A stretch of DNA of 64,000 nt. It comes from Bacteroidales bacterium. GTDB lineage: Bacteria > Bacteroidota > Bacteroidia > Bacteroidales > UBA6680. Where the stretch lies: assembly GCA_025210735.1 (NCBI GenBank), contig JAOARD010000062.1, positions 1 to 64,000 on the forward strand. Reading direction: 5' to 3'. Shown one piece after another: positions 46,271 through 56,499 of this stretch (position 1 is the stretch's first letter; the number at the start of each line of letters is the position of its first letter). The position numbers were made by a program, and so were the translations under genes. The notes under the pieces were generated by a model that was not told the DNA's origin, made no database searches, and worked only from the letters and a program-made list of their open reading frames with translations.

Positions 46271-46999
46271 TTATTGCTTTCTAAGCTCAAAATTTTGTCC
46301 CAGATACACCTTCTTCACCTGCTCATCGTTTGCAAGTTCCTCTGCTGTACCTGCCTTAAGCAATCTACCCTCAAACAGCAGATATGCCCTGTCGGTAATT
46401 CTTAATGTCTCATGTACATTATGGTCGGTTATAAGAATACCAATATTCTTCTCCTTAAGCTTTATTACAATCTCCTGAATATCCTCAACAGCAATAGGGT
46501 CTACTCCTGCAAATGGCTCATCAAGTAATATAAACTTAGGGTTTATTGCCAAACATCGGGCTATCTCCGTACGTCTTCTCTCTCCTCCCGAAAGCTGAAT
46601 ACCAAGGTTCTTTCTTATATGGTTAAGACTAAACTCATCTAACAAGCTCTCCAGTTTAGCCTTCTGCTCTTTCTTACTTAGTTTGGTCATCTCAAGAACC
46701 GACATTATGTTGTCCTCAACAGATAACTTACGGAATATTGATGCCTCCTGTGCCAGATATCCAATACCCAACTGCGCTCTTTTATATACCGGAAGTTTTG
46801 TTATCTCCATATCGTCAAGGAATATACGCCCCTCATTTGGCACAATAAGTCCCACTGTCATATAAAATGTTGTTGTTTTTCCTGCTCCGTTGGGTCCAAG
46901 AAGTCCAACAATCTCACCCTGCTCAACAGCAACACTAACACCTTTTACTACGGTACGTTTTTTATATTTCTTTACAAGATTATCTGTATGTAACTTCAT
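46271..46999 (-). CDS. lptB: LPS export ABC transporter ATP-binding protein LptB
   Basis: 242-aa ABC ATPase. Walker [10 protein letters not shown] (35-43), Q-loop near [10 protein letters not shown], signature [13 protein letters not shown], Walker [14 protein letters not shown] and H-loop TDHNVHETL. The [15 protein letters not shown] and [11 protein letters not shown] blocks are typical of LptB rather than other ABC ATPases. It powers LPS extraction with LptF and LptG from the inner membrane. Stand-alone here; lptC is at 14010. Confidence 0.94.
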   Translation of the reverse strand: MKLHTDNLVKKYKKRTVVKGVSVAVEQGEIVGLLGPNGAGKTTTFYMTVGLIVPNEGRIFLDDMEITKLPVYKRAQLGIGYLAQEASIFRKLSVEDNIMSVLEMTKLSKKEQKAKLESLLDEFSLNHIRKNLGIQLSGGERRRTEIARCLAINPKFILLDEPFAGVDPIAVEDIQEIVIKLKEKNIGILITDHNVHETLRITDRAYLLFEGRLLKAGTAEELANDEQVKKVYLGQNFELRKQ

Positions 47000-47163
47000 C
47001 TGTATTAATTTTCTTTTTTATTGTCACATTAAGCATAATCAGAAACCACACATTCCTGTTTAACTATATATGACAAAATTTGTATACCAAAAATGGTTCC
47101 AAACTATTATCTACATCAAATTTGATGTGCTGCTAAGATAATAAATCATTTGTTTGTACAGAG

Positions 47164-47979
47164 TTATTTTTGATCTGCTTGCTTTTTTTGGATACGTTGT
47201 TTGCGTTTTGCAAACTGTATGGTTATCTCAAACATTATTAAGAGTGGTAACGAAACAATTAACAAACTAAAGATATCGGGCGGTGTAATTATTGCTGCCA
47301 ATAGCATTATTATAACAATTGTGTGTTTGCGATATGATGCTACTTTTTTTATTGTAACCACGCCTGCTTTAATAAGCATATACAGAATCAATGGCAACTC
47401 AAACATAATAGCAGTACCTGCAACAAGTACAGCAATAGTACTTACGTACGATTGCAGCTTAATATTATTAAGTACATCGTGACTTATTCTGTAACCTGAA
47501 AAAAAGTGTATTGTTAATGGTACTATAACAAAGTACGCAAACAGAGCTCCTGTAATAAATAGTATGTTAGCAGACATTATCCATTTTACCGATTCTCTCT
47601 TCTCTTTTATATGCAGAGCCGGTTTTGCAAAAATCCACATCTGCCATAATATATAAGGCGATGCTAAAATAATTCCGGCAAACAGTGCTATATATATATG
47701 TGCATTAAATTGTCCGGCAAAATTATAATTTGTTATTGGCAGAGAATTGCTGTTTATACATAGATTATGTCTGTTAAAAACTTCGGCACAATAACAGAAT
47801 AGTTTGTTTGTAATAAATTCAGGTTCTTTAGGAGCAAAAATAATGTTTTCTACAATCCAGTTTCCAAAAACAAAAGCCACTATTGCAAACAGTAAAGTTG
47901 CAACAGAGGCCTTTATTAAATGTATTCTAAGATCGTTGAGATGCTCCAGATAGGTCATCTCATTCTTGTTTTTGCCCAT
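47164..47979 (-). CDS. tatC: twin-arginine translocase subunit TatC
   Basis: 271 aa with six membrane helices. N-terminal signature MTYLEHLNDLRIHLIKA is the conserved TatC start (normally L-x-EL(R)). An insert of about 40 residues around residues 45-90 contains three Cys (FCYCAEVFNRHNLC), which is uncommon in TatC but seen in some Bacteroidetes. The late ITPPDIFSLLIVSLPLL block is typical. TatC binds the twin-Arg signal and, with TatA/B, exports folded proteins. The upstream gene, kdsD, is in the same direction with an 11-nt gap. Confidence 0.93.
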   Translation of the reverse strand: MGKNKNEMTYLEHLNDLRIHLIKASVATLLFAIVAFVFGNWIVENIIFAPKEPEFITNKLFCYCAEVFNRHNLCINSNSLPITNYNFAGQFNAHIYIALFAGIILASPYILWQMWIFAKPALHIKEKRESVKWIMSANILFITGALFAYFVIVPLTIHFFSGYRISHDVLNNIKLQSYVSTIAVLVAGTAIMFELPLILYMLIKAGVVTIKKVASYRKHTIVIIMLLAAIITPPDIFSLLIVSLPLLIMFEITIQFAKRKQRIQKKQADQK

Positions 47980-47990
47980 CAGATATTAAA

Positions 47991-48956
47991 TTATACTACT
48001 CCTTCAGAAATAATATCATGTATATGAACCATTCCCAAATAGTTATTATCTCTGGTAACTATTAGCTGCGTAATATTATTATCTTCCATTATATTAAACG
48101 CTTTTGCTGCCATGGTCTCCGGCTCAACTGTTTTTGGATTTACCGACATAATATCTTTTGCCTTTGTATCTTTTATATCAAGATTTTTTGCAAGCATACG
48201 CCTAAGATCACCATCAGTAATCATTCCTACCAGTTTATTATCATCATCTGTTACCGCTGTTGCACCAAGTCTTTTAGATGATATCTCAAGAATAACACTG
48301 TTAATATCGCTGTTGATATTCACCTCTGGCTTTTCGTTACGCACAAGCAGATCATCAACCTTAACATATAGTTTCTTACCAAGTGCGCCCCCCGGATGCA
48401 CACGTGCAAAATCACTGCTAGAGAATCCTCTTACCTCAAGAAGCGATACAGCAAGAGCATCGCCCATTACCAATTGTGCGGTTGTACTTGATGTTGGAGC
48501 AAGGTTATTAGGACACGCCTCTTTATCTACCTTTGCCTTTATTACATAATCTGAACGCTGTGCAAGAAAAGATTCGGTATTTGACACCATACCAATCAGC
48601 AGGTTTCCAAATTTCTTAATTAACGGCACAAGCACTTTAATCTCCGGTGTATTACCGCTCTTTGATATACATAAAACTATATCATCTTTCTGAATAATTC
48701 CCAGGTCGCCATGAATAGCATCTGCTGCATGCATAAACAACGAAGGTGTACCTGTTGAATTTAATGTAGCAACCATTTTATTGGCAATGTTTGCACTCTT
48801 ACCAATACCCGTAATAACCAATCTGCCATTACTATTATAAATTTTTTCCACTATTTCAGAAAAATCTTCATCTACATAATCAGCTAGCTTTTTAATAGCA
48901 TTAGCTTCTGTGTTTATGGTCTTTATAGCTGTCTCTGTTATATTCTTGGCATTCAT
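47991..48956 (-). CDS. kdsD: arabinose-5-phosphate isomerase (KDO synthesis)
   Basis: 321 aa: SIS sugar-isomerase domain (about 30-180) with GRLVITGIGKSANIANKMVAT, LNSTGTPSLFMHAADAIHGD and the SSTTAQLVMGDALAVSLL block, then two CBS domains (about 210-321). It converts ribulose-5-phosphate to arabinose-5-phosphate, first step to KDO of the LPS inner core. No separate kdsC was seen. The stop is 11 nt before tatC. Confidence 0.94.
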   Translation of the reverse strand: MNAKNITETAIKTINTEANAIKKLADYVDEDFSEIVEKIYNSNGRLVITGIGKSANIANKMVATLNSTGTPSLFMHAADAIHGDLGIIQKDDIVLCISKSGNTPEIKVLVPLIKKFGNLLIGMVSNTESFLAQRSDYVIKAKVDKEACPNNLAPTSSTTAQLVMGDALAVSLLEVRGFSSSDFARVHPGGALGKKLYVKVDDLLVRNEKPEVNINSDINSVILEISSKRLGATAVTDDDNKLVGMITDGDLRRMLAKNLDIKDTKAKDIMSVNPKTVEPETMAAKAFNIMEDNNITQLIVTRDNNYLGMVHIHDIISEGVV

Positions 48957-49112
48957 AATATATACTGTTCTTTTATTAAAAAAGTAAAATATGCTCAGTA
49001 GTTTTAAAAATTATTGTAAATTTAAGTTACAAATGTATGGATTTTATTTCATATTGATTGATAATATAGACCCTGCTGAACAGGGATGTAAAATAAAGCT
49101 TTCACATATAAT

Positions 49113-51305
49113 ATGAGTTCAGAAGCTGAGAAGACGTTAACTGAGGTGTTAAAAAAGCACTTTGGTTTTGATAGTTTTAAAGGTAATCAGGAGGCGATAA
49201 TACGCAACGTTCTCTCCGGGAACGACTCGTTTGTTCTGATGCCCACAGGAGGAGGAAAATCATTGTGCTATCAGTTACCGGCAATAGTGTCGGAGGGTAC
49301 TGCAATTATAATATCTCCGCTTATTGCGCTTATGAAGAATCAGGTAGATGCAATGCGCGCATTCAGTGAACAGGATGGTGTTGCTCATTTTATCAACTCT
49401 TCGCTTACAAAGAGCGCTGTTAACCAAGTAAAAGAGGATGTATTGTCTGGGAAGACAAAACTTCTTTATGTAGCCCCAGAATCGCTAACTAAAGAAGAAA
49501 ACGTAAACTTTTTAAAATCGATTAATATATCGTTTTATGCCATTGATGAGGCACACTGTATATCTGAATGGGGACACGATTTCAGACCCGAATACAGACG
49601 CATACGTCCTTTAATAAACGAGATAGGCGAAGCACCTATTGTTGCACTTACTGCTACGGCAACACCAAAGGTTCAGCTTGATATTCAGAAGAATCTGGGA
49701 GTACTGGATGCTACTGTTTTCAAGTCTTCGTTCAGAAGAGAGAATCTCTACTACGAAGTAAGACCAAAGATTAATGCAACAAAAGATATAATAAAGTATA
49801 TTAAGGCCAACACTAATAAGAGTGGTATTATATACTGCCTTAGCCGAAAAAAAGTTGAAGAGCTTGCCGAGGTGTTAAAGGTAAATGGTGTTAAAGCACT
49901 GCCTTATCATGCCGGTATGGATGCTGCAACACGCTCCGGAAATCAGGATAAGTTCCTGATGGAAGAGGTTGATGTAATTGTTGCAACTATTGCTTTTGGA
50001 ATGGGTATTGACAAACCAGATGTAAGGTTTGTTATACACTATGATATACCAAAGAGTCTTGAAGGATATTATCAGGAGACCGGACGTGCCGGAAGAGATG
50101 GAGGCGAAGGACGTTGTATTACATTCTATAGCTATAAAGATATCATTAAGCTTGAGAAGTTTTTGCAGGGTAAACCTGTTGCTGAGGCTGAGATTGGTAA
50201 GCAATTACTTACAGAAACTGCCACCTATGCAGAATCTGCTCTGTGCCGTGTAAAACTTCTGCTAAGTTACTTTGGCGAGCATATGGAATCGGGCTGTGGC
50301 AACTGCGACAACTGCCTGAACCCTAAAACTGAGTTTGAAGGTCAGGAGTATATTGTAAAGGTATTGGAGTGTATTATGGCAGTTAACCAGAAATACAAAT
50401 CAGATCATATTTCCAATATACTGGCCGGTAATGCTACCTCAAACATAAAGTCATATAATCATCATACTATTGATGTTTTTGGCTCTGGTAAAGATAAGGA
50501 TGCAAAGTTCTGGAATGCTGTAATAAAACACGGTCTTATTCATCATCTTATAAATAAGGATATTGAAAACTATGGTCTTCTTAATCTGTCAGAAACAGGA
50601 CTAAAGTATATTAAAGAGCCTTATAGTATAAAGATGGTTGAGGATCATCAGTATGCCGAGGGCGATGATATTGGTGTAGGGCCAACACCATCTGCCGGAG
50701 CAGCTGTTGTTGACAAGGAGCTATTCCTTATTCTTAAGGATTTGAGACGTAAGATTGCACAGAAGTTAAGCCTTCCGCCATTTATTATCTTTCAGGATCC
50801 ATCTCTTGAAGATATGTCTATCCAGTTTCCTATAACCGTTGAGGAGCTTCAGAATATCTCTGGTGTAGGTACAGGTAAGGCTAAAAAGTATGGTAAGGAG
50901 TTTATTGAACTTATTGCAAAGTATGTTGAAGAGAGAGACATTGTAAGACCAATGGATATGGTTGTTAAGTCTGTTGTTAAAAAGTCTGGTATGAAGGTAT
51001 TCATTATTCAGGCTATTGACAGAAAAATGCCTCTTGATGATATTGCTGAGTCAAAGAAAGTATCAATGGACGATCTGCTGAATGAGGTTGAGTCTATAAT
51101 TAATTCAGGGACAAAGCTGGATATTACTTATTACCTAGAGCAGGTAATGGATGAAGATAAGATAGACGATATTTACGATTACTTTAAAGAGGAGGCCGAA
51201 TCGGAATCTATTGCTGATGCTCTTGAAGAGCTGGGTGAAGAGGATTACTCTGAAGAGGAGGTGAGACTGGTAAGAATTAAATTTATATCAGAATTAGGTA
51301 ATTAA
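49113..51305 (+). CDS. recQ: ATP-dependent DNA helicase RecQ
   Basis: 730 aa. SF2 core with Q-motif FGFDSFKGNQEAI, Walker A PTGGGKSLCYQLP, Walker B DEAH in IDEAHCISEWGHDFRPEY, TATATPKVQ, and motif VI YYQETGRAGRDGG. The RQC domain holds the zinc Cys cluster ESGCGNCDNCL (four Cys with CRVKLL). An HRDC domain spans about 530-605, and the C-terminal extension is acidic and ends about residue 730, longer than E. coli RecQ (about 610). Unwinds DNA at stalled forks and in recombination. Confidence 0.96.
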   Translation: MSSEAEKTLTEVLKKHFGFDSFKGNQEAIIRNVLSGNDSFVLMPTGGGKSLCYQLPAIVSEGTAIIISPLIALMKNQVDAMRAFSEQDGVAHFINSSLTKSAVNQVKEDVLSGKTKLLYVAPESLTKEENVNFLKSINISFYAIDEAHCISEWGHDFRPEYRRIRPLINEIGEAPIVALTATATPKVQLDIQKNLGVLDATVFKSSFRRENLYYEVRPKINATKDIIKYIKANTNKSGIIYCLSRKKVEELAEVLKVNGVKALPYHAGMDAATRSGNQDKFLMEEVDVIVATIAFGMGIDKPDVRFVIHYDIPKSLEGYYQETGRAGRDGGEGRCITFYSYKDIIKLEKFLQGKPVAEAEIGKQLLTETATYAESALCRVKLLLSYFGEHMESGCGNCDNCLNPKTEFEGQEYIVKVLECIMAVNQKYKSDHISNILAGNATSNIKSYNHHTIDVFGSGKDKDAKFWNAVIKHGLIHHLINKDIENYGLLNLSETGLKYIKEPYSIKMVEDHQYAEGDDIGVGPTPSAGAAVVDKELFLILKDLRRKIAQKLSLPPFIIFQDPSLEDMSIQFPITVEELQNISGVGTGKAKKYGKEFIELIAKYVEERDIVRPMDMVVKSVVKKSGMKVFIIQAIDRKMPLDDIAESKKVSMDDLLNEVESIINSGTKLDITYYLEQVMDEDKIDDIYDYFKEEAESESIADALEELGEEDYSEEEVRLVRIKFISELGN

Positions 51306-51324
51306 TATTAAACATATTATCATT

Positions 51325-51355
51325 AAAGCTGTCCTAAATAAGACAGCTTTTTTTG
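51325..51355 (+). terminator. recQ terminator
   Basis: Stem AAAGCTGTC (51325-51333) with GACAGCTTT (51342-51350), then a T run. Confidence 0.88.
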
Positions 51356-51418
51356 TATTATAAAAGAGTTATAAACAATAGTTCACTATTAGCTGATATA
51401 ACCTAATAACTATATTAT

Positions 51419-52312
51419 ATGAGTAAAACAATTCTACAATGCAGTGGTATAACCAAAAGATATGGTGTGATTACTGCTATTAATAACCTACATACCACCA
51501 TAAAACAAGGTGAGGTGTGGGGAGTACTTGGCCCTAACGGTAGTGGAAAGACAACAACCCTTGCTGTTATTACGGGTATCATTAAAGCTAATTCAGGTAA
51601 CTTTACCTGGTTTGATCAGGAGTACAAACCTGAGCTTATGAAGAGTATGGGAATTCTTTTGGAGACACCAAACTTCTATCCGTATATGTCGTTGGTAAAA
51701 AACCTGAAGATATATGCTAAGATAAAGGGTGTGCCTGAATCTGATATTCCAAGAGTATTAAAATTGGTTAACCTTTATGACCGAAGAAAATGGGCATTTC
51801 AGACCATGTCGTTAGGAATGAAACAACGTCTGGCTCTGGCAACATGTCTGCTGGGCGATCCGGATGTACTTATTCTGGATGAACCTACAAATGGTCTTGA
51901 CCCTCAAGGAATATCAGAGGTAAGAGAGATAATTATAAACGAAGCAAAGAAAGGAAAGACAATAATACTTGCCAGCCACATCTTAAGTGAGGTTGAAAAG
52001 ATATGTACACATGTTGCTATCCTGAAGAAAGGAAATCTACTTGCATCAGGTAAAGTATCTAACCTGCTTGATGCATCGCCAAAATTCATTCTTGTTTGTA
52101 AAGATGCAAAACTACTTGGTATTGATCTTGAGAAGGATAAATTGATTAACTCTTATGAGGAGATTGATGAGAAAACCATTAATGTTACTGTTACATCTGA
52201 ATATAGTATTGAAAAGATTAGTAAACGTTCATTTGAGCTTGGTTACACTCTGCTTAAGATTGAAGCTGTAAAGGACGATCTTGAGAAACATTTTATGGAG
52301 ATTATTAAGTAG
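51419..52312 (+). CDS. ABC transporter ATP-binding protein (ABC-2 type)
   Basis: 297 aa. Walker A GPNGSGKTT (about 37-45), Q-loop LLETPNFYP, signature SLGMKQRLALA, Walker B VLILDEPTNGLDP and H-loop ASHILSE. Followed after 25 nt by a membrane protein of the ABC-2 permease type, so the pair forms an exporter of unknown substrate. The ETPNFYPYMS Q-loop block is characteristic of the CcmA/NatA-like group found with ABC-2 permeases. The start ATG lies 68 nt after the recQ terminator. Confidence 0.92.
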   Translation: MSKTILQCSGITKRYGVITAINNLHTTIKQGEVWGVLGPNGSGKTTTLAVITGIIKANSGNFTWFDQEYKPELMKSMGILLETPNFYPYMSLVKNLKIYAKIKGVPESDIPRVLKLVNLYDRRKWAFQTMSLGMKQRLALATCLLGDPDVLILDEPTNGLDPQGISEVREIIINEAKKGKTIILASHILSEVEKICTHVAILKKGNLLASGKVSNLLDASPKFILVCKDAKLLGIDLEKDKLINSYEEIDEKTINVTVTSEYSIEKISKRSFELGYTLLKIEAVKDDLEKHFMEIIK

Positions 52313-52337
52313 TTAATTAATGAAATTTGAGTAGACA

Positions 52338-53180
52338 ATGAAAAAATTATTACAAATAGAGTGGCTTAAGCAATCGTCGTTTGCGGGATTTAACGTGCTT
52401 CTAATTATTCACTTCTTCCTTTTTGCGCTAACAATTCTTGGGGTATCGGCTGCCTCAACAAATGGAGTATCATTAGGCGGTGCCCTTTTTAAATTCCCTA
52501 ATGCATGGTCGGTAGTACCATGGATTGCATCGTGGTTTAACCTGTTTTTAGGTTTAATTGCAATAATAATTACAGGTAACGAATTCTCATATAAAACATT
52601 CAGACAACAGGTTCTTTGCGGACAGAGCAGATCAAATATCATTTCCGGAAAGGTTATTATGCTGGGAGTACTAAGTATATATGCATTTATTCTTACATTC
52701 ATCACAACATCAGTTGTAGGATTAATATATACTACAGATTATGATCTTGTAAGTTTCTGGGATGGTTCTGAGATAATGCTTGTGTACTTTGTGCAAACAT
52801 TTGCATATATGGCAATGGGAATGATGATATCTACACTTATAAGGAATAATGCACTTAGTATAGTTCTATACTTATGTTATGCTTTATTTGTTGAGTGGAT
52901 TTTCCGTTTGATTATTAATGCTTTTACAACAAGTAGTATTACCGAGTTTTTCCCTATAAAGATAATATCTAACCTTACTCCTCTTCCAGATTTCCTTAAC
53001 ATGCTTACCAGCACTGCCGGAATGACAATAGAAGGAGGTGGCGCACCAAACGTAGGGCTTAGTCAGGAGGCATTTGTGTCGCCACCAATGGATATATCTG
53101 TTACAGTACCAATTGCTATAGCATATATTGCTATATTTTTGTTTATTACATATTATTCTGCAAATAAAAAGAATTTGTAA
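52338..53180 (+). CDS. ABC-2-type permease
   Basis: 280 aa with about six membrane helices (about 17-37, 59-79, 108-130, 148-168, 177-198, 257-275). The block TGNEFSYKTFRQQVLCGQSRSN is the conserved cytoplasmic loop of this permease group, which suggests contact with the ATPase upstream. A poorly conserved extracytoplasmic loop of about 55 residues lies between helices 5 and 6. Probable partner of the ATP-binding protein at 51419. Confidence 0.9.
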   Translation: MKKLLQIEWLKQSSFAGFNVLLIIHFFLFALTILGVSAASTNGVSLGGALFKFPNAWSVVPWIASWFNLFLGLIAIIITGNEFSYKTFRQQVLCGQSRSNIISGKVIMLGVLSIYAFILTFITTSVVGLIYTTDYDLVSFWDGSEIMLVYFVQTFAYMAMGMMISTLIRNNALSIVLYLCYALFVEWIFRLIINAFTTSSITEFFPIKIISNLTPLPDFLNMLTSTAGMTIEGGGAPNVGLSQEAFVSPPMDISVTVPIAIAYIAIFLFITYYSANKKNL

Positions 53181-53253
53181 TAGCTATTGACTTGTAAAAA
53201 GCTTTTTCATAACTTGTATATAGTAGTTATTGATTACCAGTAATATTTATGTT

Positions 53254-54270
53254 ATGAAAAAGCTTTTTGTTGTATTCATATTCATCGTTATAGGTCTTTG
53301 TGCAGCCGCACAACCTACCCTTACCTTTTCTAAAAATGCTTATAAGCCGGGGTTAGCCAGCAAAATGGCTATGATTGATTACATTGAACCCGGAGACTCT
53401 GGTACTAATGTATTATGGGATTTCTCGAAACTTGCTTTATACGATACCGTTGATACAAAGATGGATACCATAAACTACTATTACAAAGGTTGGTTTCTGG
53501 GTGAAGTTAAGCTTGAGCTAAAAGAATTTAACTATAGTTTCTTCTTTGATATATCGCGCGATAGTATTTTAAATGTAGGTTATGCATATTCACGTAGCGA
53601 TTCGGTTGTAAGATATACCGACCCGATATTAAAACTCTGTTTTCCGCTGATTTATGGTATAGAGAAGAGAGGACCCATTAACGGTAAGTATTATGAGCAG
53701 GGGCTTACAGCAGGAGTAATTGAGGGTGATTATATGTTTAAGTCGGATGCATGGGGTAAATTAATACTTCCCGACGGACAAGAGTTTGAAAATGTATTAC
53801 GTATTAAATCGGTTCGTAATATAAAGATGAAGGGAGAGAAACGTTCTTTTCAGCACAGAAATGTATCATATAAGTGGTACAGCCCATATGTAAGATATCC
53901 GTTGCTTTCTATTAGCAATACAGATATGGTTGATGGGGAACGCGTAAGACAACAAAAACGAGGAATGTACCAGCTGGATATAAAACGTGACACATCAGAG
54001 ATTGATCCGCGATTAAAACAGTTTTACGCTCTGGCTGATATATATATTGAGTATGAACTTGAAGAGGATTGCATAGTAAAAGGCAAACTGATTGACGAAT
54101 GGGGACAGGTACATCAGGTACTGTTTGAGGAGTATCAGATAGCCGGAAGTTATGATAAAACAATAAAAAGATCGCATATTCCTGAAGAGTTAATTGATGG
54201 TAGTCTTGTAATAGAGATGCTTGATCAGGAGTATGAAAAATTTGAAGAGAAAATAATTAAATTATTTTAA
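53254..54270 (+). CDS. secreted protein of unknown function
   Basis: 338 aa from ATG 53254; the frame is open 8 codons further, but MKKLFVVFIFIVIGLCAAA begins an ordinary signal peptide. The mature part starts QPTLTFSKNAYKPG and is strand-rich with many Tyr, Asp and Lys, and the segment FKSDAWGKLILPDGQEFENV is reminiscent of secreted Bacteroidetes proteins of the type IX or barrel-associated class. No enzyme motif seen. It closes the plus-strand run and ends at a strong terminator. Confidence 0.8.
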   Translation: MKKLFVVFIFIVIGLCAAAQPTLTFSKNAYKPGLASKMAMIDYIEPGDSGTNVLWDFSKLALYDTVDTKMDTINYYYKGWFLGEVKLELKEFNYSFFFDISRDSILNVGYAYSRSDSVVRYTDPILKLCFPLIYGIEKRGPINGKYYEQGLTAGVIEGDYMFKSDAWGKLILPDGQEFENVLRIKSVRNIKMKGEKRSFQHRNVSYKWYSPYVRYPLLSISNTDMVDGERVRQQKRGMYQLDIKRDTSEIDPRLKQFYALADIYIEYELEEDCIVKGKLIDEWGQVHQVLFEEYQIAGSYDKTIKRSHIPEELIDGSLVIEMLDQEYEKFEEKIIKLF

Positions 54271-54327
54271 ATAAAATTATCAGTATATGGAAGCATAAAG
54301 CAAAAACCACACTTTTTACAACAACAG

Positions 54328-54357
54328 CAGGATGCCATCAGGCATCCTGTTCTTTTT
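54328..54357 (+). terminator. terminator after the 53254 gene
   Basis: 9-bp stem CAGGATGCC (54328-54336) with GGCATCCTG (54341-54349), tetraloop ATCA, followed by T-rich sequence. It also lies at the 3' end of the convergent folA, so it may serve both. Confidence 0.85.
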
Positions 54358-54847
54358 ATTTTATTCTTTCAAGATCAACAAATGCATATTCAATATCGTC
54401 CTGTTTACTCTCCCTTCTATATGTCTCTCTCCACTCATTATAATTTATATCCGGAAAATAGACATCGGCCTCGGGTGTTATGTTAACTTTAGTAAGATAT
54501 AGTTTATTTGCCAGTGGCATTGCTTCCTTATAAATAGCACCACCACCAATAATAAACACCTCGCCGTCAGTCTCAGATATTCTAAGAGCTTCATCAAGTG
54601 AGTTAACTATCTCTACACCTTCAATATTAAGATCTTTGTTACGCGATATTACAATATTCCTGCGCTTTGGTAACGGACGACCTATAGACTCATATGTCTT
54701 TCGCCCCATTATAATTGTGTTACCACTGGTTATAGATTTGAATCGTTTAAGATCCTCTGATATATGCCAAATCAGATCGTTATCTTTACCTATAGCCATG
54801 TTGTTGGCAATTGCCACTATAATTGATATATTCATGTTACAAGCCAT
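54356..54847 (-). CDS. folA: dihydrofolate reductase
   Basis: 163 aa from ATG 54847, or 159 aa from ATG 54835 where the standard start MNISIIVAIANNMAIG lies; the second looks more natural. It makes tetrahydrofolate for thymidylate and purine synthesis. Seen: NNMAIGKDNDLIWHISEDLKRF (active-site D of the D/E-L-x-W-H region), IIMGRKTYESIG, VISRN, and VFIIGGGAIYKEAM. Four nt separate it from thyA, which feeds its product into it. Confidence 0.95.
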   Translation of the reverse strand: MACNMNISIIVAIANNMAIGKDNDLIWHISEDLKRFKSITSGNTIIMGRKTYESIGRPLPKRRNIVISRNKDLNIEGVEIVNSLDEALRISETDGEVFIIGGGAIYKEAMPLANKLYLTKVNITPEADVYFPDINYNEWRETYRRESKQDDIEYAFVDLERIK

Positions 54848-54850
54848 ATA

Positions 54851-55645
54851 TTATACTGAAATATCACCCTTAATATGCGGGTGGCTTTTATAGTTTACTA
54901 TCTCAAAATCATTATACTCAAAATCAAACACTGATTTAACATCCTTATTCAGTTTAAGCTGAGGCAAAGACATTGGATCCCTCGATATCTGTAACTTTGC
55001 CTGCTCAATATGGTTAGTATATATATGAGCATCGCCAAGTGTATGAACAAACTCACCAGGCTCTAATCCGGTTACCTGAGCCATCATATGTAACAATAAA
55101 GCATATGAGGCTATATTAAATGGTACACCTAAGAATATATCGGCACTACGCTGATATAACTGACAAGACAATTTACCATTAGCTACATAAAACTGAAACA
55201 TTATGTGACACGGAGGCAGAGCCATATTGTCAATCTCAGCAACATTCCATGCACTTACAATATGTCTTCTTGAATCCGGATTATTTTTTATTGAATCTAT
55301 TACCTCTGATATCTGATCGTACGTTTTTTTATCAGCTCCTTGCCATGATCGCCACTGGCTACCATAAACAGGCCCAAGGTTACCTTCCTCATCGGCCCAC
55401 TCATTCCATATTCTCACATTATTATCCTGCAAGTACTTAATATTTGTGTCGCCTTTAAGAAACCACAACAATTCATGTATTATAGATTTTGTGTGCAATT
55501 TTTTTGTTGTTACCAACGGAAATCCATCAGCCATATTAAACCGCATCTGATATCCAAAAACACTTATTGTTCCGGTTCCGGTTCTATCCTCTTTCTTTAT
55601 ACCATTTTCAAGTACATGCTCAATAAGATCTAAGTACTGTCTCAT
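54851..55645 (-). CDS. thyA: thymidylate synthase
   Basis: 264 aa, matching E. coli length. Catalytic Cys at C146 in [10 protein letters not shown], phosphate Arg R21 in EDRTGTGT and R126-R127 in DSRRHI. It methylates dUMP to dTMP using methylene-THF. Order thyA-folA is the classic pair recycling folate, with only 3 nt between the stop and the possible start of folA. Confidence 0.97.
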   Translation of the reverse strand: MRQYLDLIEHVLENGIKKEDRTGTGTISVFGYQMRFNMADGFPLVTTKKLHTKSIIHELLWFLKGDTNIKYLQDNNVRIWNEWADEEGNLGPVYGSQWRSWQGADKKTYDQISEVIDSIKNNPDSRRHIVSAWNVAEIDNMALPPCHIMFQFYVANGKLSCQLYQRSADIFLGVPFNIASYALLLHMMAQVTGLEPGEFVHTLGDAHIYTNHIEQAKLQISRDPMSLPQLKLNKDVKSVFDFEYNDFEIVNYKSHPHIKGDISV

Positions 55646-55756
55646 ATGTCAAAATTTGTCTTTTAAAGGTCATATGGAACTTGCATTTTAGTAATTCCCT
55701 TGTACGAGAAATTCCTTTGTTCATGCTCGTTTCATTTAATATATGTGGTTTATATA

Positions 55757-56494
55757 CTATATATAACTTTTCAACTCTACATTGTTGTTATAATACACTG
55801 CATAAGTATTACAACTTATCCAGTCGCCCAGATTAACATATCTGGCATCTTTCTCCATCTCAATAATCTCCGGGATATGTCTGTGACCAAAGATAAAATA
55901 GTTAAAATACTCCTTCTCAAGAACCGATTCTGCATGCTGATACAACCACTCCTTTTTACCAAACGATACAGGTTTTTCCTGACTATATCTGCTTGACACA
56001 CTCCATCTGTTGGCAATCCACACAGCACAGTTTGGGTGAACTCTTGCAAATAACCATTGCAATATTTTATTATGAAATACCCTCTTAAGCATCTTGTATC
56101 CACCATCGCCGGGGCCTAATCCATCGCCATGTGCCAGATACATCTTTGTATTGTCTACCTGCAATGTAAAAGGCTCTCTGTGTATAATCACATTCAACTC
56201 CTCTTGCAGATAATCAAACATCCAGACATCGTGGTTACCAATAAAAAAATGTATCTCTATTCCTGAGTCAGATAGTTCTGCTATTTTACCAAGGAAACGG
56301 GTAAAACCTCTTGGAACAACCTTTTTCCATTCAAACCAAAAGTCAAATATATCACCTAAAAGGAAGATCTTTTGTGCATCATGCTTTATCTCATCAAGCC
56401 ATTTTACAAACAGCTTCTCCCTATCTCTGCTCTCTGCATATCCAGGTAAACCTAAATGCAGATCTGATGCAAAATAAATCTTATCTCTACTCAC
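55757..56494 (-). CDS. lpxH: UDP-2,3-diacylglucosamine diphosphatase
   Basis: 245-aa calcineurin-like phosphoesterase for step 4 of lipid A synthesis, on the cytoplasmic face of the inner membrane. Metal motifs: ASDLHLG (D11, H13), LLGDIFDFWFEW (about 45-56), FIGNHDVWMFD and AHGDGLGPGD, then FGHRHIPEI near the C terminus. The 245-aa length and the GD(x)FDFWFEW block support LpxH over LpxI. It is followed on the minus strand by thyA and folA, 112 nt away. Confidence 0.93.
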   Translation of the reverse strand: MSRDKIYFASDLHLGLPGYAESRDREKLFVKWLDEIKHDAQKIFLLGDIFDFWFEWKKVVPRGFTRFLGKIAELSDSGIEIHFFIGNHDVWMFDYLQEELNVIIHREPFTLQVDNTKMYLAHGDGLGPGDGGYKMLKRVFHNKILQWLFARVHPNCAVWIANRWSVSSRYSQEKPVSFGKKEWLYQHAESVLEKEYFNYFIFGHRHIPEIIEMEKDARYVNLGDWISCNTYAVYYNNNVELKSYI

Positions 56495-56499
56495 CGTTA